The notes beneath the pieces are model-generated. The model did not search any database. It had not been told where the DNA came from and saw only the letters and a program-made list of their open reading frames with translations. From the NCBI RefSeq assembly GCF_000024925.1, contig NC_013521.1, positions 3,038,001-3,102,000 of the forward strand: a stretch of 64,000 nucleotides of DNA. The letters run 5' to 3'. Numbering within the stretch: position 1 is the first letter of the stretch; each line of letters opens with the position of its first letter. A program made the position numbers and the translations under genes. This document shows positions 47,775 through 56,333 of this stretch, piece by piece. Source of the DNA: Sanguibacter keddieii DSM 10542. GTDB taxonomy: Bacteria; Actinomycetota; Actinomycetes; Actinomycetales; Cellulomonadaceae.

Positions 47775-47809
47775 AAGGCTCCCCAGGCGATCGCCGCCCG
47801 GGGAGCCTT
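47775..47809. terminator. Terminator after DUF3107
   Basis: Ten-bp arms AAGGCTCCCC (47775-47784) and GGGGAGCCTT (47800-47809). It separates the conserved TetR-DUF3107 unit from the inserted sugar operon. Confidence 0.85.
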
Positions 47810-47878
47810 CGTCGTCCCCGGGCTCGTCCGGTGCGCCGGGCACCGTGCGCCCGCTCGGGGCCCCCGTCGGCGGCCCCC

Positions 47879-47913
47879 TGGACAGCACTTCTTCTGAGAG
47901 TTATTTTAACTCT
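47879..47913 (+). promoter_or_regulatory. Promoter and operator of the GH35/ABC sugar operon
   Basis: TGGACA (47879-47884), a 17-bp spacer and TATTTT (47902-47907) form a strong promoter. A perfect AT-rich palindrome, AGAGTTA-TTT-TAACTCT (47897-47913), is centred on the -10 box. A repressor bound there would exclude RNA polymerase. The ROK regulator at the end of the operon is the best candidate. The leader to the first gene is about 70 nt. Confidence 0.8.
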
Positions 47914-47985
47914 GCGGGGAAGCAGGCGACGATGCCTGCAGGCGATGGAGCCACCCCCGCGACGATCGCAAGGAGGCGACCAGCA

Positions 47986-49281
47986 ATGGGCATCATGGAC
48001 ACGGACTTCTCACGACGCGGGTTCTTGGCGAGCACGCTCGTGGCCGCAGCAGGCGTCATCACCCTCACCGCGTGCGGCTCGGACAGCGGAGGGGGCGGGG
48101 GCGACGGAAAGCTCGTCATGACCGTGTGGGGCGGCGAGGTCGACAAGGCGGCGTACCAGGCACGCATCGACGCCCTGGTCGAGGCGAACCCCGAGATGAG
48201 CGTGACGCTCCAGCTGATCCTCTCCGACAGCTACGCGCAGAAGGTGCAGACGATGATCGCGGGCGGCTCGGGCCCCGACATCATGCAGGTCGCCGAGAAC
48301 GTCAACGTCTACTCGAGCAAGAACCAGCTGCTGCCCCTCGACGAGCACATCACCACCGCAGGCCTCGACCTCGACGCCCGCTTCGGGCCCGTCGGCTCGG
48401 TCTACTCCTACGAGGACGCGGTGTACGCGATCCCCGACCGATCCGGCGCGGCGATCCTCTACTACAACAAGGGCCTCTTCGAGTCGGCCGGCATCTCTGC
48501 CCCGACGGCGGACTGGACCTGGGACGACATGCTCTCGGCGGCCCAAGAGCTCACGGTGCCGGGCGAGCGCTGGGGCTACGCGGGCGCGGGCTGGTGGCCG
48601 CTGTGGTGGAGCTTCGCCCACCAGAACGGCGGGGCCATCATCGACGAGGCCGGGCGGCCCACGGCCGACTCCGACGCCGTCGTCGAGGCTTTGCAGTACT
48701 GCGGCGACCTCGTCTTCAAGCACAAGGTGGTCCCCTCGACCATCGACTACGCCAACATGGGGACGGACATGGGCGGCGACCCGGCCTTCGCCGCCGGGCT
48801 CGTCGCGATGAACACCACGGGATTCTGGAACGTCGGCTCCCTCGCCGAGCAGGACAGCGTCGAGTGGGACATCGCCCCGATGTGGCGCGGCAAGGAGCAG
48901 GCCGTCGCGACCTTCGGCTCCGGCCTGGCGATCTCCCGGACCGCCAAGGACCCGGCACTCGCCTTCAAGGCCATCGACTTCCTCACGAGCGACAAGGCCC
49001 AGCCGCTGGTCATCTCGATGAAGCAGGACGTCCCGGCGAACGTCGAGGTCCAGCAGTCCGACGCGTTCCTCTCACCCTCCTGGATGACCGACCCCGTCAA
49101 CATGCAGGCCTTCCCCGAGTCGTCGTCCTTCGCCTTCAAGTCCACGTTCATCCCCCAGTGGAACGAGATGCAGCAGGCCTTCACGGACGGCCTCGCGGAC
49201 TTCTGGCTCGGCAAGCAGGAGGCTGCTCCGGCCCTCGCGACCATCCAGGAGCGCCTCGAGTCGATCATCCCCACGGCATAG
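47986..49281 (+). CDS. Tat-exported sugar-binding lipoprotein of an ABC importer
   Basis: 431 aa, solute-binding protein family 1. It has a twin-arginine signal (SRRGFLA, Arg10-Arg11) followed by lipobox LTAC with Cys30, so it is probably exported folded and then lipidated. A Ser/Gly linker follows, and the mature domain contains MTVWGGEVDKAAYQ, GPDIMQVAENV and a DRSGAAILYYNKGLFE hinge segment. AAGGAGG lies 9 nt before ATG 47986. It is the first gene of an operon with two permeases and a GH35 enzyme, which suggests a beta-galactoside ligand (inference). Confidence 0.93.
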   Translation: MGIMDTDFSRRGFLASTLVAAAGVITLTACGSDSGGGGGDGKLVMTVWGGEVDKAAYQARIDALVEANPEMSVTLQLILSDSYAQKVQTMIAGGSGPDIMQVAENVNVYSSKNQLLPLDEHITTAGLDLDARFGPVGSVYSYEDAVYAIPDRSGAAILYYNKGLFESAGISAPTADWTWDDMLSAAQELTVPGERWGYAGAGWWPLWWSFAHQNGGAIIDEAGRPTADSDAVVEALQYCGDLVFKHKVVPSTIDYANMGTDMGGDPAFAAGLVAMNTTGFWNVGSLAEQDSVEWDIAPMWRGKEQAVATFGSGLAISRTAKDPALAFKAIDFLTSDKAQPLVISMKQDVPANVEVQQSDAFLSPSWMTDPVNMQAFPESSSFAFKSTFIPQWNEMQQAFTDGLADFWLGKQEAAPALATIQERLESIIPTA

Positions 49282-49290
49282 GCGGCCGAC

Positions 49291-50256
49291 ATGGCCACCT
49301 CGCTCAGCCCCTCGGCGACGAAGCCGACGGAGCCACCAGCACCCAGCCCCGCAGCCCCTGTGCGACGGATGTCGACGAGCCGCAGGCGGGAGGCACGGTA
49401 CTTCTACCTGTTCATCTCGCCGTGGATCGTCGGGTTCCTCGCCTTCATGCTCGGCCCGATGATCGCCTCGGTCTACTACTCCCTCACCGACTGGGACACG
49501 TTCACGCCGCCGACCTTCGTCGGGATCGACAACTACGTGCGCCTCTTCACCGACGACCCGATCTTCTGGAAGGCCCTCGGCAACACGTTCTACTACGCGG
49601 CGATCTCCGTGCCGCTCGGACTCGTGCTCGGGCTGTGGCTGGCGCACCTGCTCAACAAGCAGGTCAGGGCTCGCAAGCTGTTCCGCACCCTCATCTACCT
49701 GCCGACGCTCGTCCCGCTCGTCGCGACGGCCATGATCTTCCAGATGGTCCTCGCCCCCGACGGTCCGCTCAACGGTCTGCTCGGGTGGTTCGGCATCGAC
49801 GGACCTGCCTGGCTGCTCGACCCCGACTGGGTCAAGCCCGCGCTCATCGTGCTCTCCGCGTGGGGAGCCGGCGGGGCGACCGTCCTGCTGCTCGCCACCA
49901 TGAAGGGCATCCCCAACGAGTTCTACGAGGCGGCCGAGATCGACGGCGCCGGCTCGGCCCGGCAGTTCTGGTCGATCACCTTCCCGCAGGTCACCCCGAT
50001 CATCTTCTTCAACCTCATCATGGGCCTGATCGGTGCGTTCCAGATCTTCTCGCAGGTGTACATCCTCACCTCGGGCGGCCCCAACAACGCGAGCCAGATG
50101 GTCGTCCCGCTGCTCTTCAACGAGGCCTTCTCGTACTACCGGATGGGCTACGCCTCGGCGATCTCGTGGGTCCTGTTCGTCATCATCCTGCTGTTCACCC
50201 TCGTCGCCTTCCGCACGTCGCGACGCTGGGTCTTCTACGAGACGGAGATGCGCTGA
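49291..50256 (+). CDS. Carbohydrate ABC transporter permease (MalF/UgpA type)
   Basis: 321 aa with six predicted helices after a 35-residue Pro/Ala-rich N-terminus. The EAA loop reads EFYEAAEIDGAG followed by ITFPQVTPI. It starts 9 bp after the binding-protein gene, and its stop overlaps the next start by one base (TGATG), so translation is coupled. It forms the import channel with the next gene product. Confidence 0.93.
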   Translation: MATSLSPSATKPTEPPAPSPAAPVRRMSTSRRREARYFYLFISPWIVGFLAFMLGPMIASVYYSLTDWDTFTPPTFVGIDNYVRLFTDDPIFWKALGNTFYYAAISVPLGLVLGLWLAHLLNKQVRARKLFRTLIYLPTLVPLVATAMIFQMVLAPDGPLNGLLGWFGIDGPAWLLDPDWVKPALIVLSAWGAGGATVLLLATMKGIPNEFYEAAEIDGAGSARQFWSITFPQVTPIIFFNLIMGLIGAFQIFSQVYILTSGGPNNASQMVVPLLFNEAFSYYRMGYASAISWVLFVIILLFTLVAFRTSRRWVFYETEMR

Positions 50257-51185
50257 TGGCCATCACGACCACACCGGCGGCGGTCACGGCACAGACCGCG
50301 CGCGCACCGCGCGACGAGCCCGAGGGCCGCGGCCGCACGCTGCGGGCCTTCAAGGCCTCCCCCGCGACCTACGCCGTCCTGCTAATCGTCTCCGCGATCC
50401 TCTTCGTGCCCTTCGTGTTCGTCGTGTCGATCGCCCTGTCGAGCGACCAGACCGTCAACACCAACAGCTTCACGGTGATCCCTCGCGAGTTCGAGTGGGG
50501 CAACTTCGTCAGGGTCTTCACCTCGGACCTGCCCATGGGCCGGTTCGTCGTGAACTCGGCCGTCATCGCGTTCTTCGCGGTGATCGGGCAGGTGATCTCG
50601 AGCTCCCTCGTCGGCTACGCCTTCGCCAGGCTGCGAGCGCCGGGGAAGAACGCCGTGTTCCTCGTGGTCCTCGCGACCATGATGATCCCCGCGCAGATCA
50701 CGATGATCCCGCAGTTCATCCTCTTCAAAGAGCTCGGCTGGGTGAACACGTTCCTGCCGCTCATCGTCCCGAACTTCTTCTCGAACGCCTTCAACATCTT
50801 CCTCGTGCGGCAGTTCGTCTCCCGGATGTCGTCGGAGGTCGACGAGGCCGCGATGATGGACGGGCTCGGGTTCTTCGGCATCTACCGCCGGATGATCCTG
50901 CCCATGATGTTCCCGATCCTCGTCGCGATCGGTATCTTCACGCTGACCGCCACGTGGGGTGACTTCATGGGGCCGCTGATCTACCTCAACGACGAGTCCA
51001 AGATGCCGCTCGCCCTCGGTGTGCAGTACATCGCCAGCACCGGGCAGGCGCTGCAGGCACCACCGTGGAACTTCGTCATGGTCGGGTCGCTCCTGCTCAC
51101 CGTGCCGATGATCTGCGTCTACTACCTCGGCCAGAAGTACCTCTACGAGATGAACCTCAGCGGCGGAAGCGCAGGTGTGAAGTGA
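50256..51185 (+). CDS. Carbohydrate ABC transporter permease (MalG/UgpE type)
   Basis: 309 aa, six helices. The EAA loop is EVDEAAMMDGLG followed by LPMMFPI. The gene overlaps both neighbours: by 1 bp with the upstream permease and by 4 bp (GTGA) with the GH35 gene. No ATP-binding subunit is present in the operon. Confidence 0.93.
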   Translation: MAITTTPAAVTAQTARAPRDEPEGRGRTLRAFKASPATYAVLLIVSAILFVPFVFVVSIALSSDQTVNTNSFTVIPREFEWGNFVRVFTSDLPMGRFVVNSAVIAFFAVIGQVISSSLVGYAFARLRAPGKNAVFLVVLATMMIPAQITMIPQFILFKELGWVNTFLPLIVPNFFSNAFNIFLVRQFVSRMSSEVDEAAMMDGLGFFGIYRRMILPMMFPILVAIGIFTLTATWGDFMGPLIYLNDESKMPLALGVQYIASTGQALQAPPWNFVMVGSLLLTVPMICVYYLGQKYLYEMNLSGGSAGVK

Positions 51186-53956
51186 CGACCACGACCCTCG
51201 ACCACCACGTCCGGCTCACCGACGGGCACCTGCTCGTGGACGGACGCCCCCGCGTCCTGCTGTGCGCCTCGCTCTTCTACTTCCGGCTGCCCCGCTCGCA
51301 GTGGCGTGCCCGGCTCGAGCAGGTGCGGGCGTCGGGGTACACCAGCGTCGACGTGTACCTGCCGTGGAACTTCCACGAGACCGAGCCCGGCACCTGGGAC
51401 TTCACCGGGGAGCGCGACGTCGCGGCCTTCCTCGACCTCGCGGCCGAGGTCGGGCTGCTGGTCGTGGCCCGGCCGGGCCCCTACATCTGCTCGGAGTGGG
51501 ACGGCGGGGCGCTGCCCGCGTGGCTCACCCTCACCGACGGCCTGCGCGTCCGCCAGCACGAGCCCCGGTTCCTCGAGCAGGTCCGACGCTGGTTCGACCA
51601 GGTCGGACCGCTCCTCGCGGCCCGGCAGCTCGGTGATCCCCTCGGCACCGGGGCCGGGGGCACCGTGGCCCTGGTGCAGGTCGAGAACGAGCTCGACTTC
51701 TTCGACTGCGAGGACCGCACGGCCTACGTCGGCGCGCTGCGCGACATGCTCGTGGCGCACGGCATCAGCGTCCCCGTCGTCGCATGCAGCGGGCAGGGGG
51801 ACCTGCAGGGCGCGACCGGGGACGTCGACGGCGTCGTCCCGGCGTGCAACTTCTACCCCGACGACTCCTCCCCCGCGGTCGAGTCCGAGGTGCTGCGCTA
51901 CACCCGCGAGCTCGCCTCGCGGGGCCTGCCGCTGCTGGTCACCGAGACCAACCGACGGCACGTGACCCTCCGCAGGCTGCTCGTCTCCGGCGCCCGGCTC
52001 CTCGCCCCCTACCTCCAGGCCTCGGGCTACAACTTCGGCGCGACGCCGTCGGTCGGCAACTGGGGCGACCCGGGCAGCCTCATGGCCCACGACTACGACT
52101 TCGCGGGGTACGTCTCCCCCGAGGGCACCGAACGCCCGGAGTTCCTCGAGGCCCAGCTGCTCGCCCGGGTCGTCGAGACCCTCGGCCCCCGGCTCGCCGC
52201 CGCGACACCCGCCGACGGACCGGCCACCGAGGTCGAGCACACCGGCTTCACCACCGCCGACCACCTCGCCGCCCTCGACCTCGACGGCGGCGGTCGCCTC
52301 CTCGGGCTGCCGAACCTCTCGGGCGCAGCGGGCACAGCCGTCCTGCGAGCCCCGGACGGTCCCGTCGACGTCGAGGTCGGAGCCGATCGGTGCGCTCTCG
52401 TCCTGGTCGACCTGCCCCTCGCAGCCTGGGGGCGCCGGGCGACGCTCGCGCTGGCCACCGCAGACCTCGTGGACGTCCGCGAGACCGTCGGCGGGCTGCT
52501 CCTCGAGCTGGTGTCCGACACCCCCACGACCGTCGTCCTCACGGGCTGCGGCGAGGGAGCGGCGGTCGACGGCCGCCCCACGGGCGACCTGGTCCGCCTG
52601 CACCTGGGCCCCGACGCCCCATCCGCCGTCGTCACGACGGCGGACGGGCGGGTCGTCGTCAGCGTGGTGCCGGTCTCCGAGGCCACCCGGCACAGCGCAG
52701 CCGTCGACACGCGAGCGCAGGCCACCGAGACCGGCACCGGAGATGGGGCAGACGCCAGCACCCTCGACGTGCGCACCGTCCGCTCCACCACGGCCCACCT
52801 CTGGGCAGGCGCGCCGGTGACCACGCACGACGACGGCGCACCCCCGCTCGAGGCCCTCGGCGTCTACCGCGGCCGCGGGCGCTTCCGCACCACCGTCGAC
52901 GCCGAGACGGCGCAGGCGCTGCTGCTCGTCGGCGCGAGCGACATCGTCGACCTCCGGCTCGACGGCACACCGCTGCCGACCGTCGCGCGGTTCGGCGCCG
53001 CGCACCTGGTCGACCTCGCCCACCTGTCCGGGACGGTCGACCTCACCGCCGACGTCGAGATCTGGGGGCACTCCAACTTCGACGACAGCCGGCTCCCGGC
53101 GCTGCGGCTCGGCTCGCTCCGCGGGGTCGGCGAGGTCTTCGCCGTCACCGCGGCCGACGACGTCACCGCCGGCTGGGTGGTGACCGACGGCGACCGTGCC
53201 CGCGCCACGGGTGAAGGTGCGGGTGAGATCTCGGCACCGCACGGGCCCACCTGGCCCGGCCACGGGCCGGGACCGCTGCGCACGCTCGGCGGGTGGTCGA
53301 GCACCCGGCTCGGCGCACCGGTGACCTACACGCGGTCGGTCGTGCAGGCCGCCGGCGCTCGGACGGCGCTGCGCCTCGACGGGATGGTCCGCCCCGTCGA
53401 GGTCTCCGTCGACGGCCACCCCCACACCCTGGTCCACCCCGCAGACCCCTGGCTCGTGCTGCCGACCGCCACGGACGCAGGCGACGCCCCCGCGCCGCGC
53501 ACGCTCTCCCTCACCTGGCCCCACGACCCCGACGCCGGCGGCCTGCGCGCGCAGGTCCTCACGCTCAGCCCGCTGACCTGCTGGGACGCGCGCCCTCTGC
53601 CCGAGCGACAGCTCGACGCACAGTCCGTGCAACACCGCGACGGCGACACCGTGGACCTCCCTGTCGACCTGACAGCCGGCGAGGACCTGTGGCTCGACGT
53701 CGACGTGCCCGCCAGCCCGACCGGTCGCCGCATCCGGCTCTCCGGCCGTCAGGTCCGCGCGACCGCGTGGCTCGACGGCCGCAGCCTCGGGCGCGTGTGG
53801 CTCGGCGACGACGCCCGACCCGTCGTCACCGGAGGCGACCCCGAGGCCCTGTGGACGCCCGAGACCGCCACCGACGGGGTCCTCACGCTGCTCGTGCACG
53901 GGACCGCGGGCGGACCTCCACCCCGCCTCGACGGCGTGGCACTATCAGCACCATGA
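51182..53956 (+). CDS. GH35 beta-galactosidase (cytoplasmic)
   Basis: 924 aa. The N-terminal barrel shows GH35 features: SLFYFRLPRSQW, DVYLPWNFHE, ARPGPYICSEWDGGALPAWL and QVENE, with the probable acid/base Glu170. The predicted nucleophile is Glu255 in LLVTETN, which departs from the usual SE(F/Y)xGW context. About 500 residues of beta-sandwich domains follow. No signal peptide is present, so it acts on sugars brought in by the operon's importer. The GTG 51182 start overlaps the permease stop. It probably releases terminal beta-galactose, but the altered nucleophile context could mean a different substrate. Confidence 0.85.
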   Translation: MTTTTLDHHVRLTDGHLLVDGRPRVLLCASLFYFRLPRSQWRARLEQVRASGYTSVDVYLPWNFHETEPGTWDFTGERDVAAFLDLAAEVGLLVVARPGPYICSEWDGGALPAWLTLTDGLRVRQHEPRFLEQVRRWFDQVGPLLAARQLGDPLGTGAGGTVALVQVENELDFFDCEDRTAYVGALRDMLVAHGISVPVVACSGQGDLQGATGDVDGVVPACNFYPDDSSPAVESEVLRYTRELASRGLPLLVTETNRRHVTLRRLLVSGARLLAPYLQASGYNFGATPSVGNWGDPGSLMAHDYDFAGYVSPEGTERPEFLEAQLLARVVETLGPRLAAATPADGPATEVEHTGFTTADHLAALDLDGGGRLLGLPNLSGAAGTAVLRAPDGPVDVEVGADRCALVLVDLPLAAWGRRATLALATADLVDVRETVGGLLLELVSDTPTTVVLTGCGEGAAVDGRPTGDLVRLHLGPDAPSAVVTTADGRVVVSVVPVSEATRHSAAVDTRAQATETGTGDGADASTLDVRTVRSTTAHLWAGAPVTTHDDGAPPLEALGVYRGRGRFRTTVDAETAQALLLVGASDIVDLRLDGTPLPTVARFGAAHLVDLAHLSGTVDLTADVEIWGHSNFDDSRLPALRLGSLRGVGEVFAVTAADDVTAGWVVTDGDRARATGEGAGEISAPHGPTWPGHGPGPLRTLGGWSSTRLGAPVTYTRSVVQAAGARTALRLDGMVRPVEVSVDGHPHTLVHPADPWLVLPTATDAGDAPAPRTLSLTWPHDPDAGGLRAQVLTLSPLTCWDARPLPERQLDAQSVQHRDGDTVDLPVDLTAGEDLWLDVDVPASPTGRRIRLSGRQVRATAWLDGRSLGRVWLGDDARPVVTGGDPEALWTPETATDGVLTLLVHGTAGGPPPRLDGVALSAP

Positions 53957-53978
53957 GACGAGCGGGCAGAGGTGCGCC

Positions 53979-55211
53979 ATGACCCGGCGGACCGCACGTG
54001 ACCTGCGCTCCGACAGCCGGTCGGCGGTGCTGCGGGCGTTCTTCAGCCTGCGCACCGCCACCCGGCAGGAGCTGTCCCAGCACACCGGGCTGAGCGTCGC
54101 GACCGTCTCGACCCTCGTCAAGGAGTTCCTCACCGCAGGCGTCGTCCACGTCGAGGCCGTCGTCTCCTCCGGGGTCGGCCGCCCCCTCGAGCAGCTGCGA
54201 CTCGACCCCTCCCGCGGCTACATCGTCGGGGTCGACGTCGCCGAGACCTACGTCGAGACGACCGTCTTCGACCTCAGCCTGGACCCGCGCGGCACCGTGT
54301 CCGTCCCGCTCGACGAGCACCAGAACTCGCCGCAGTACGTGGTCGACGGCATCCGCCTCGCGGTGCACGGGGTGCTCGCGCTGGCGGGCGTCAGCACGTC
54401 GTCGGTCGTGGGGGTCGGGGTGAGCCTCCCGGGGCAGGTCCAGCCCGACCTCGGCGTCTCCGTCTTCGCGCCGAACTGGGCCTGGCACGACGTCCGGATC
54501 AAGGAGCTGCTCACCGCCGAGCTCGGCATGCACGTGCACGTCGACAACCCGCTCAAGGCCATCGCGGTCGCCGAGCTGTGGTTCGGAGCCGGGCGCGAGC
54601 ACCGCGACCTCGCGATCGTCAACCTCGGCACGGGCGTCGGCTCGGGGTTGGTGATCAACGGCGAGCTGGTCCGTGGCGTGAGCAACAACGCCGGCGAGTG
54701 GGGGCACACCCTGCTCGCGCTCGACGGGCGCCTGTGCCGCTGCGGGCGGCAGGGGTGCGTCGAGGCGTACGTCGGGGTGAACGGGATGAAGGCGACGCTC
54801 TCGGAGATCCAGCCGGACCACCCCGCGCTGCTGCAGCAGGAGCAGCGCCGGTTCGTCGACGCCGTCTACGAGGGTGTGGTGGCCGGTGACCCGGTGTTCG
54901 TCGAGCTCGTCGACGAGACGGCCCGGTACCTCGCGGCGAGCCTCGGCGACCTCGTCAACATGATCAACCCCGAGCACGTGGTCCTCACCGGGTGGACGGT
55001 CGCGCGCCTCGGCGACTGGCTCATCCCGCTGGTCCGCGCCAAGATCCCGGACGCCGCGCTGCGGTCCAGCGTCGCCGTCCTGACCGTCAGCGCGTCGTCC
55101 CTGGCGTCGAGCACCGTGGCCCTGGGCATGAGCACGCTGACCCTCGAGCACTTCCTGGCGGCCGTCGGGCTGCCGAGCCGCACCGGGCCGGCACCGGCTC
55201 AGCAGGGCTGA
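53979..55211 (+). CDS. ROK-family transcriptional regulator
   Basis: 410 aa. An N-terminal winged helix (about 15-60, with ATRQELSQHTGLSVATVSTLVKEF) is fused to a ROK sugar-kinase-like domain from about residue 80. The ROK zinc motif is intact: GEWGHT, then CRCGRQGCVE. The phosphate-binding DxGxT motif is modified to GVDVAETYV, consistent with a regulator rather than a kinase. AGAGG precedes ATG 53979. It is 22 bp behind the GH35 gene and likely binds the palindrome at 47897-47913 to control its own operon. Confidence 0.92.
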   Translation: MTRRTARDLRSDSRSAVLRAFFSLRTATRQELSQHTGLSVATVSTLVKEFLTAGVVHVEAVVSSGVGRPLEQLRLDPSRGYIVGVDVAETYVETTVFDLSLDPRGTVSVPLDEHQNSPQYVVDGIRLAVHGVLALAGVSTSSVVGVGVSLPGQVQPDLGVSVFAPNWAWHDVRIKELLTAELGMHVHVDNPLKAIAVAELWFGAGREHRDLAIVNLGTGVGSGLVINGELVRGVSNNAGEWGHTLLALDGRLCRCGRQGCVEAYVGVNGMKATLSEIQPDHPALLQQEQRRFVDAVYEGVVAGDPVFVELVDETARYLAASLGDLVNMINPEHVVLTGWTVARLGDWLIPLVRAKIPDAALRSSVAVLTVSASSLASSTVALGMSTLTLEHFLAAVGLPSRTGPAPAQQG

Positions 55212-55233
55212 CCGGGGCCGCCCGGCCGACGAG

Positions 55234-55250
55234 GCCTGACGCGGTCAGGC
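55234..55250. terminator. Short hairpin between ROK and ferritin-like genes
   Basis: GCCTGAC (55234-55240) pairs with GTCAGGC (55244-55250) around a 3-nt loop, overlapping the stop of the ferritin-like gene. It is a weak candidate for a shared terminator of convergent genes. Confidence 0.4.
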
Positions 55251-56000
55251 GGTGAGGCCGATGCGCCCCATCCGGCGCGAGTGCTCGGCGGTGAGCAGGG
55301 AGAACAGCCGCGCCGTCGTCATCGGGGGTCGAGCAGCCTCGGCGGGGTCGGCCGTCGTGGGGACCGGCTCGCAGACGAGGACCCTGCCGAGCGCCGGGCG
55401 CGCGGAGAGCAGGTCGTTGACGAACCCGAGGGCCTCGCCCACGAGGCGACGTCCCCACAGGGCGAGCCTGGAGCCGAGCACCTCGTCGGCGGCAGCGGCC
55501 GCGGCCAGCTGCTCGGCGGCCAGCGCGTCGGGGGCGAAGGAGGCGAGCGCCGCGTCGACGGCCTCGCGGCTCGGGCCGTCGAGGCGCTCCGCGAGGACCC
55601 GGAGGAAGTCGTGCGCGACGCCGAAGCCGACGTAGCCCTTGAGCAGCCCCTCCCACCACGTGCTGGGTGCGGTGCGGTCGACGAAGTTGTCGAAGCTCCC
55701 GACGAAGGACTCGAGCTGGGCTGCCGCGTCCCCGCCGAGCGCGGTGACCCGGTCGAGCACGGCGCCCTGGCCCGCGAGCGCGGCCGAGGCGAGGTGGGCC
55801 AGCTGGAGGCAGGTGTCGAAGTCCTCGGCGTGGCGAGAGTCCCCGGCGAGCTGGGTGAAGGCCGCGAGCTGTCCGTACGCGACGAGGCCGAGGGTCTCGC
55901 ACTCGTCGGCGGCGGTCGGGGGTGTGCGGTCACCGGGGCTGACCTGCGCCGTCGCAGGTCCGGTGGGCGCCGGGTGGGCCGGTGCGTGTGCTTCGCTCAT
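55245..56000 (-). CDS. Ferritin-like protein (MiaE_2-type)
   Basis: 251 aa, an all-helical protein of the ferritin-like/MiaE_2 group found beside rhlE-like helicases in actinobacteria (Rv3210c type). Helices contain LGLVAYGQLAAFTQLAGD, HAEDFDTCLQLAHLAS, WWEGLLKGYVGFGVAHDFLRVLA and a C-terminal HSRRMGRIGL. Complete ferritin EExxH repeats are not obvious, so di-iron catalysis on tRNA is unproven. ATG 56000 lies 6 nt after TATCCT, a leaderless start. The first 30 residues are disordered. Confidence 0.85.
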   Translation of the reverse strand: MSEAHAPAHPAPTGPATAQVSPGDRTPPTAADECETLGLVAYGQLAAFTQLAGDSRHAEDFDTCLQLAHLASAALAGQGAVLDRVTALGGDAAAQLESFVGSFDNFVDRTAPSTWWEGLLKGYVGFGVAHDFLRVLAERLDGPSREAVDAALASFAPDALAAEQLAAAAAADEVLGSRLALWGRRLVGEALGFVNDLLSARPALGRVLVCEPVPTTADPAEAARPPMTTARLFSLLTAEHSRRMGRIGLTA

Positions 56001-56006
56001 CCGACC

Positions 56007-56012
56007 AGGATA
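56007..56012 (-). promoter_or_regulatory. Leaderless -10 box (TATCCT) of the ferritin-like gene
   Basis: TATCCT ends 6 nt before ATG 56000 on the minus strand. Confidence 0.55.
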
Positions 56013-56333
56013 GGCCGGTGCGCAGCGACACCTGCTCGTGCGGGTCGCGCGGCGGCGCTGCGGACGTCGTCGGGGCGTGCGGCGGGTGCGGTGGTTCCTG
56101 CCCTTCTCGGGGGGCATCGGCTAGACTGCCCCCTGTACAACGGTTGCCCGGTCGTCTCGACCCTCGTCGTGCGCTCACGCCTCGCTGCGTGGATGCCGCC
56201 CGACACCGCCTATCCGCGATCGGCTGCCGGCCACAGGCGAGCTTGCCCGTCCTGACACCGGAACGACGCGGAGTCTTCGCGCCGTGGCCCCTGCAGCGAC
56301 GTGTGGCGCCGCCCAGACATCACATGAGGCAAC
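56013..56333 (+). other. Intergenic region with long leader of the DEAD-box helicase gene
   Basis: The divergent gap between the ferritin-like and helicase genes contains a TAGACT -10-like box at 56122-56127 on the plus strand. If this is used, the helicase mRNA has a leader of about 200 nt. No convincing -35, ORF or strong hairpin is seen in the rest. Confidence 0.4.

Noticed and set aside
51143-53899. 918-codon minus-strand frame opposite the GH35 gene
   Set aside because: Antisense of a gene with clear GH35 motifs and coupled start; composition is Gly/Glu/Val/Arg shadow-like.
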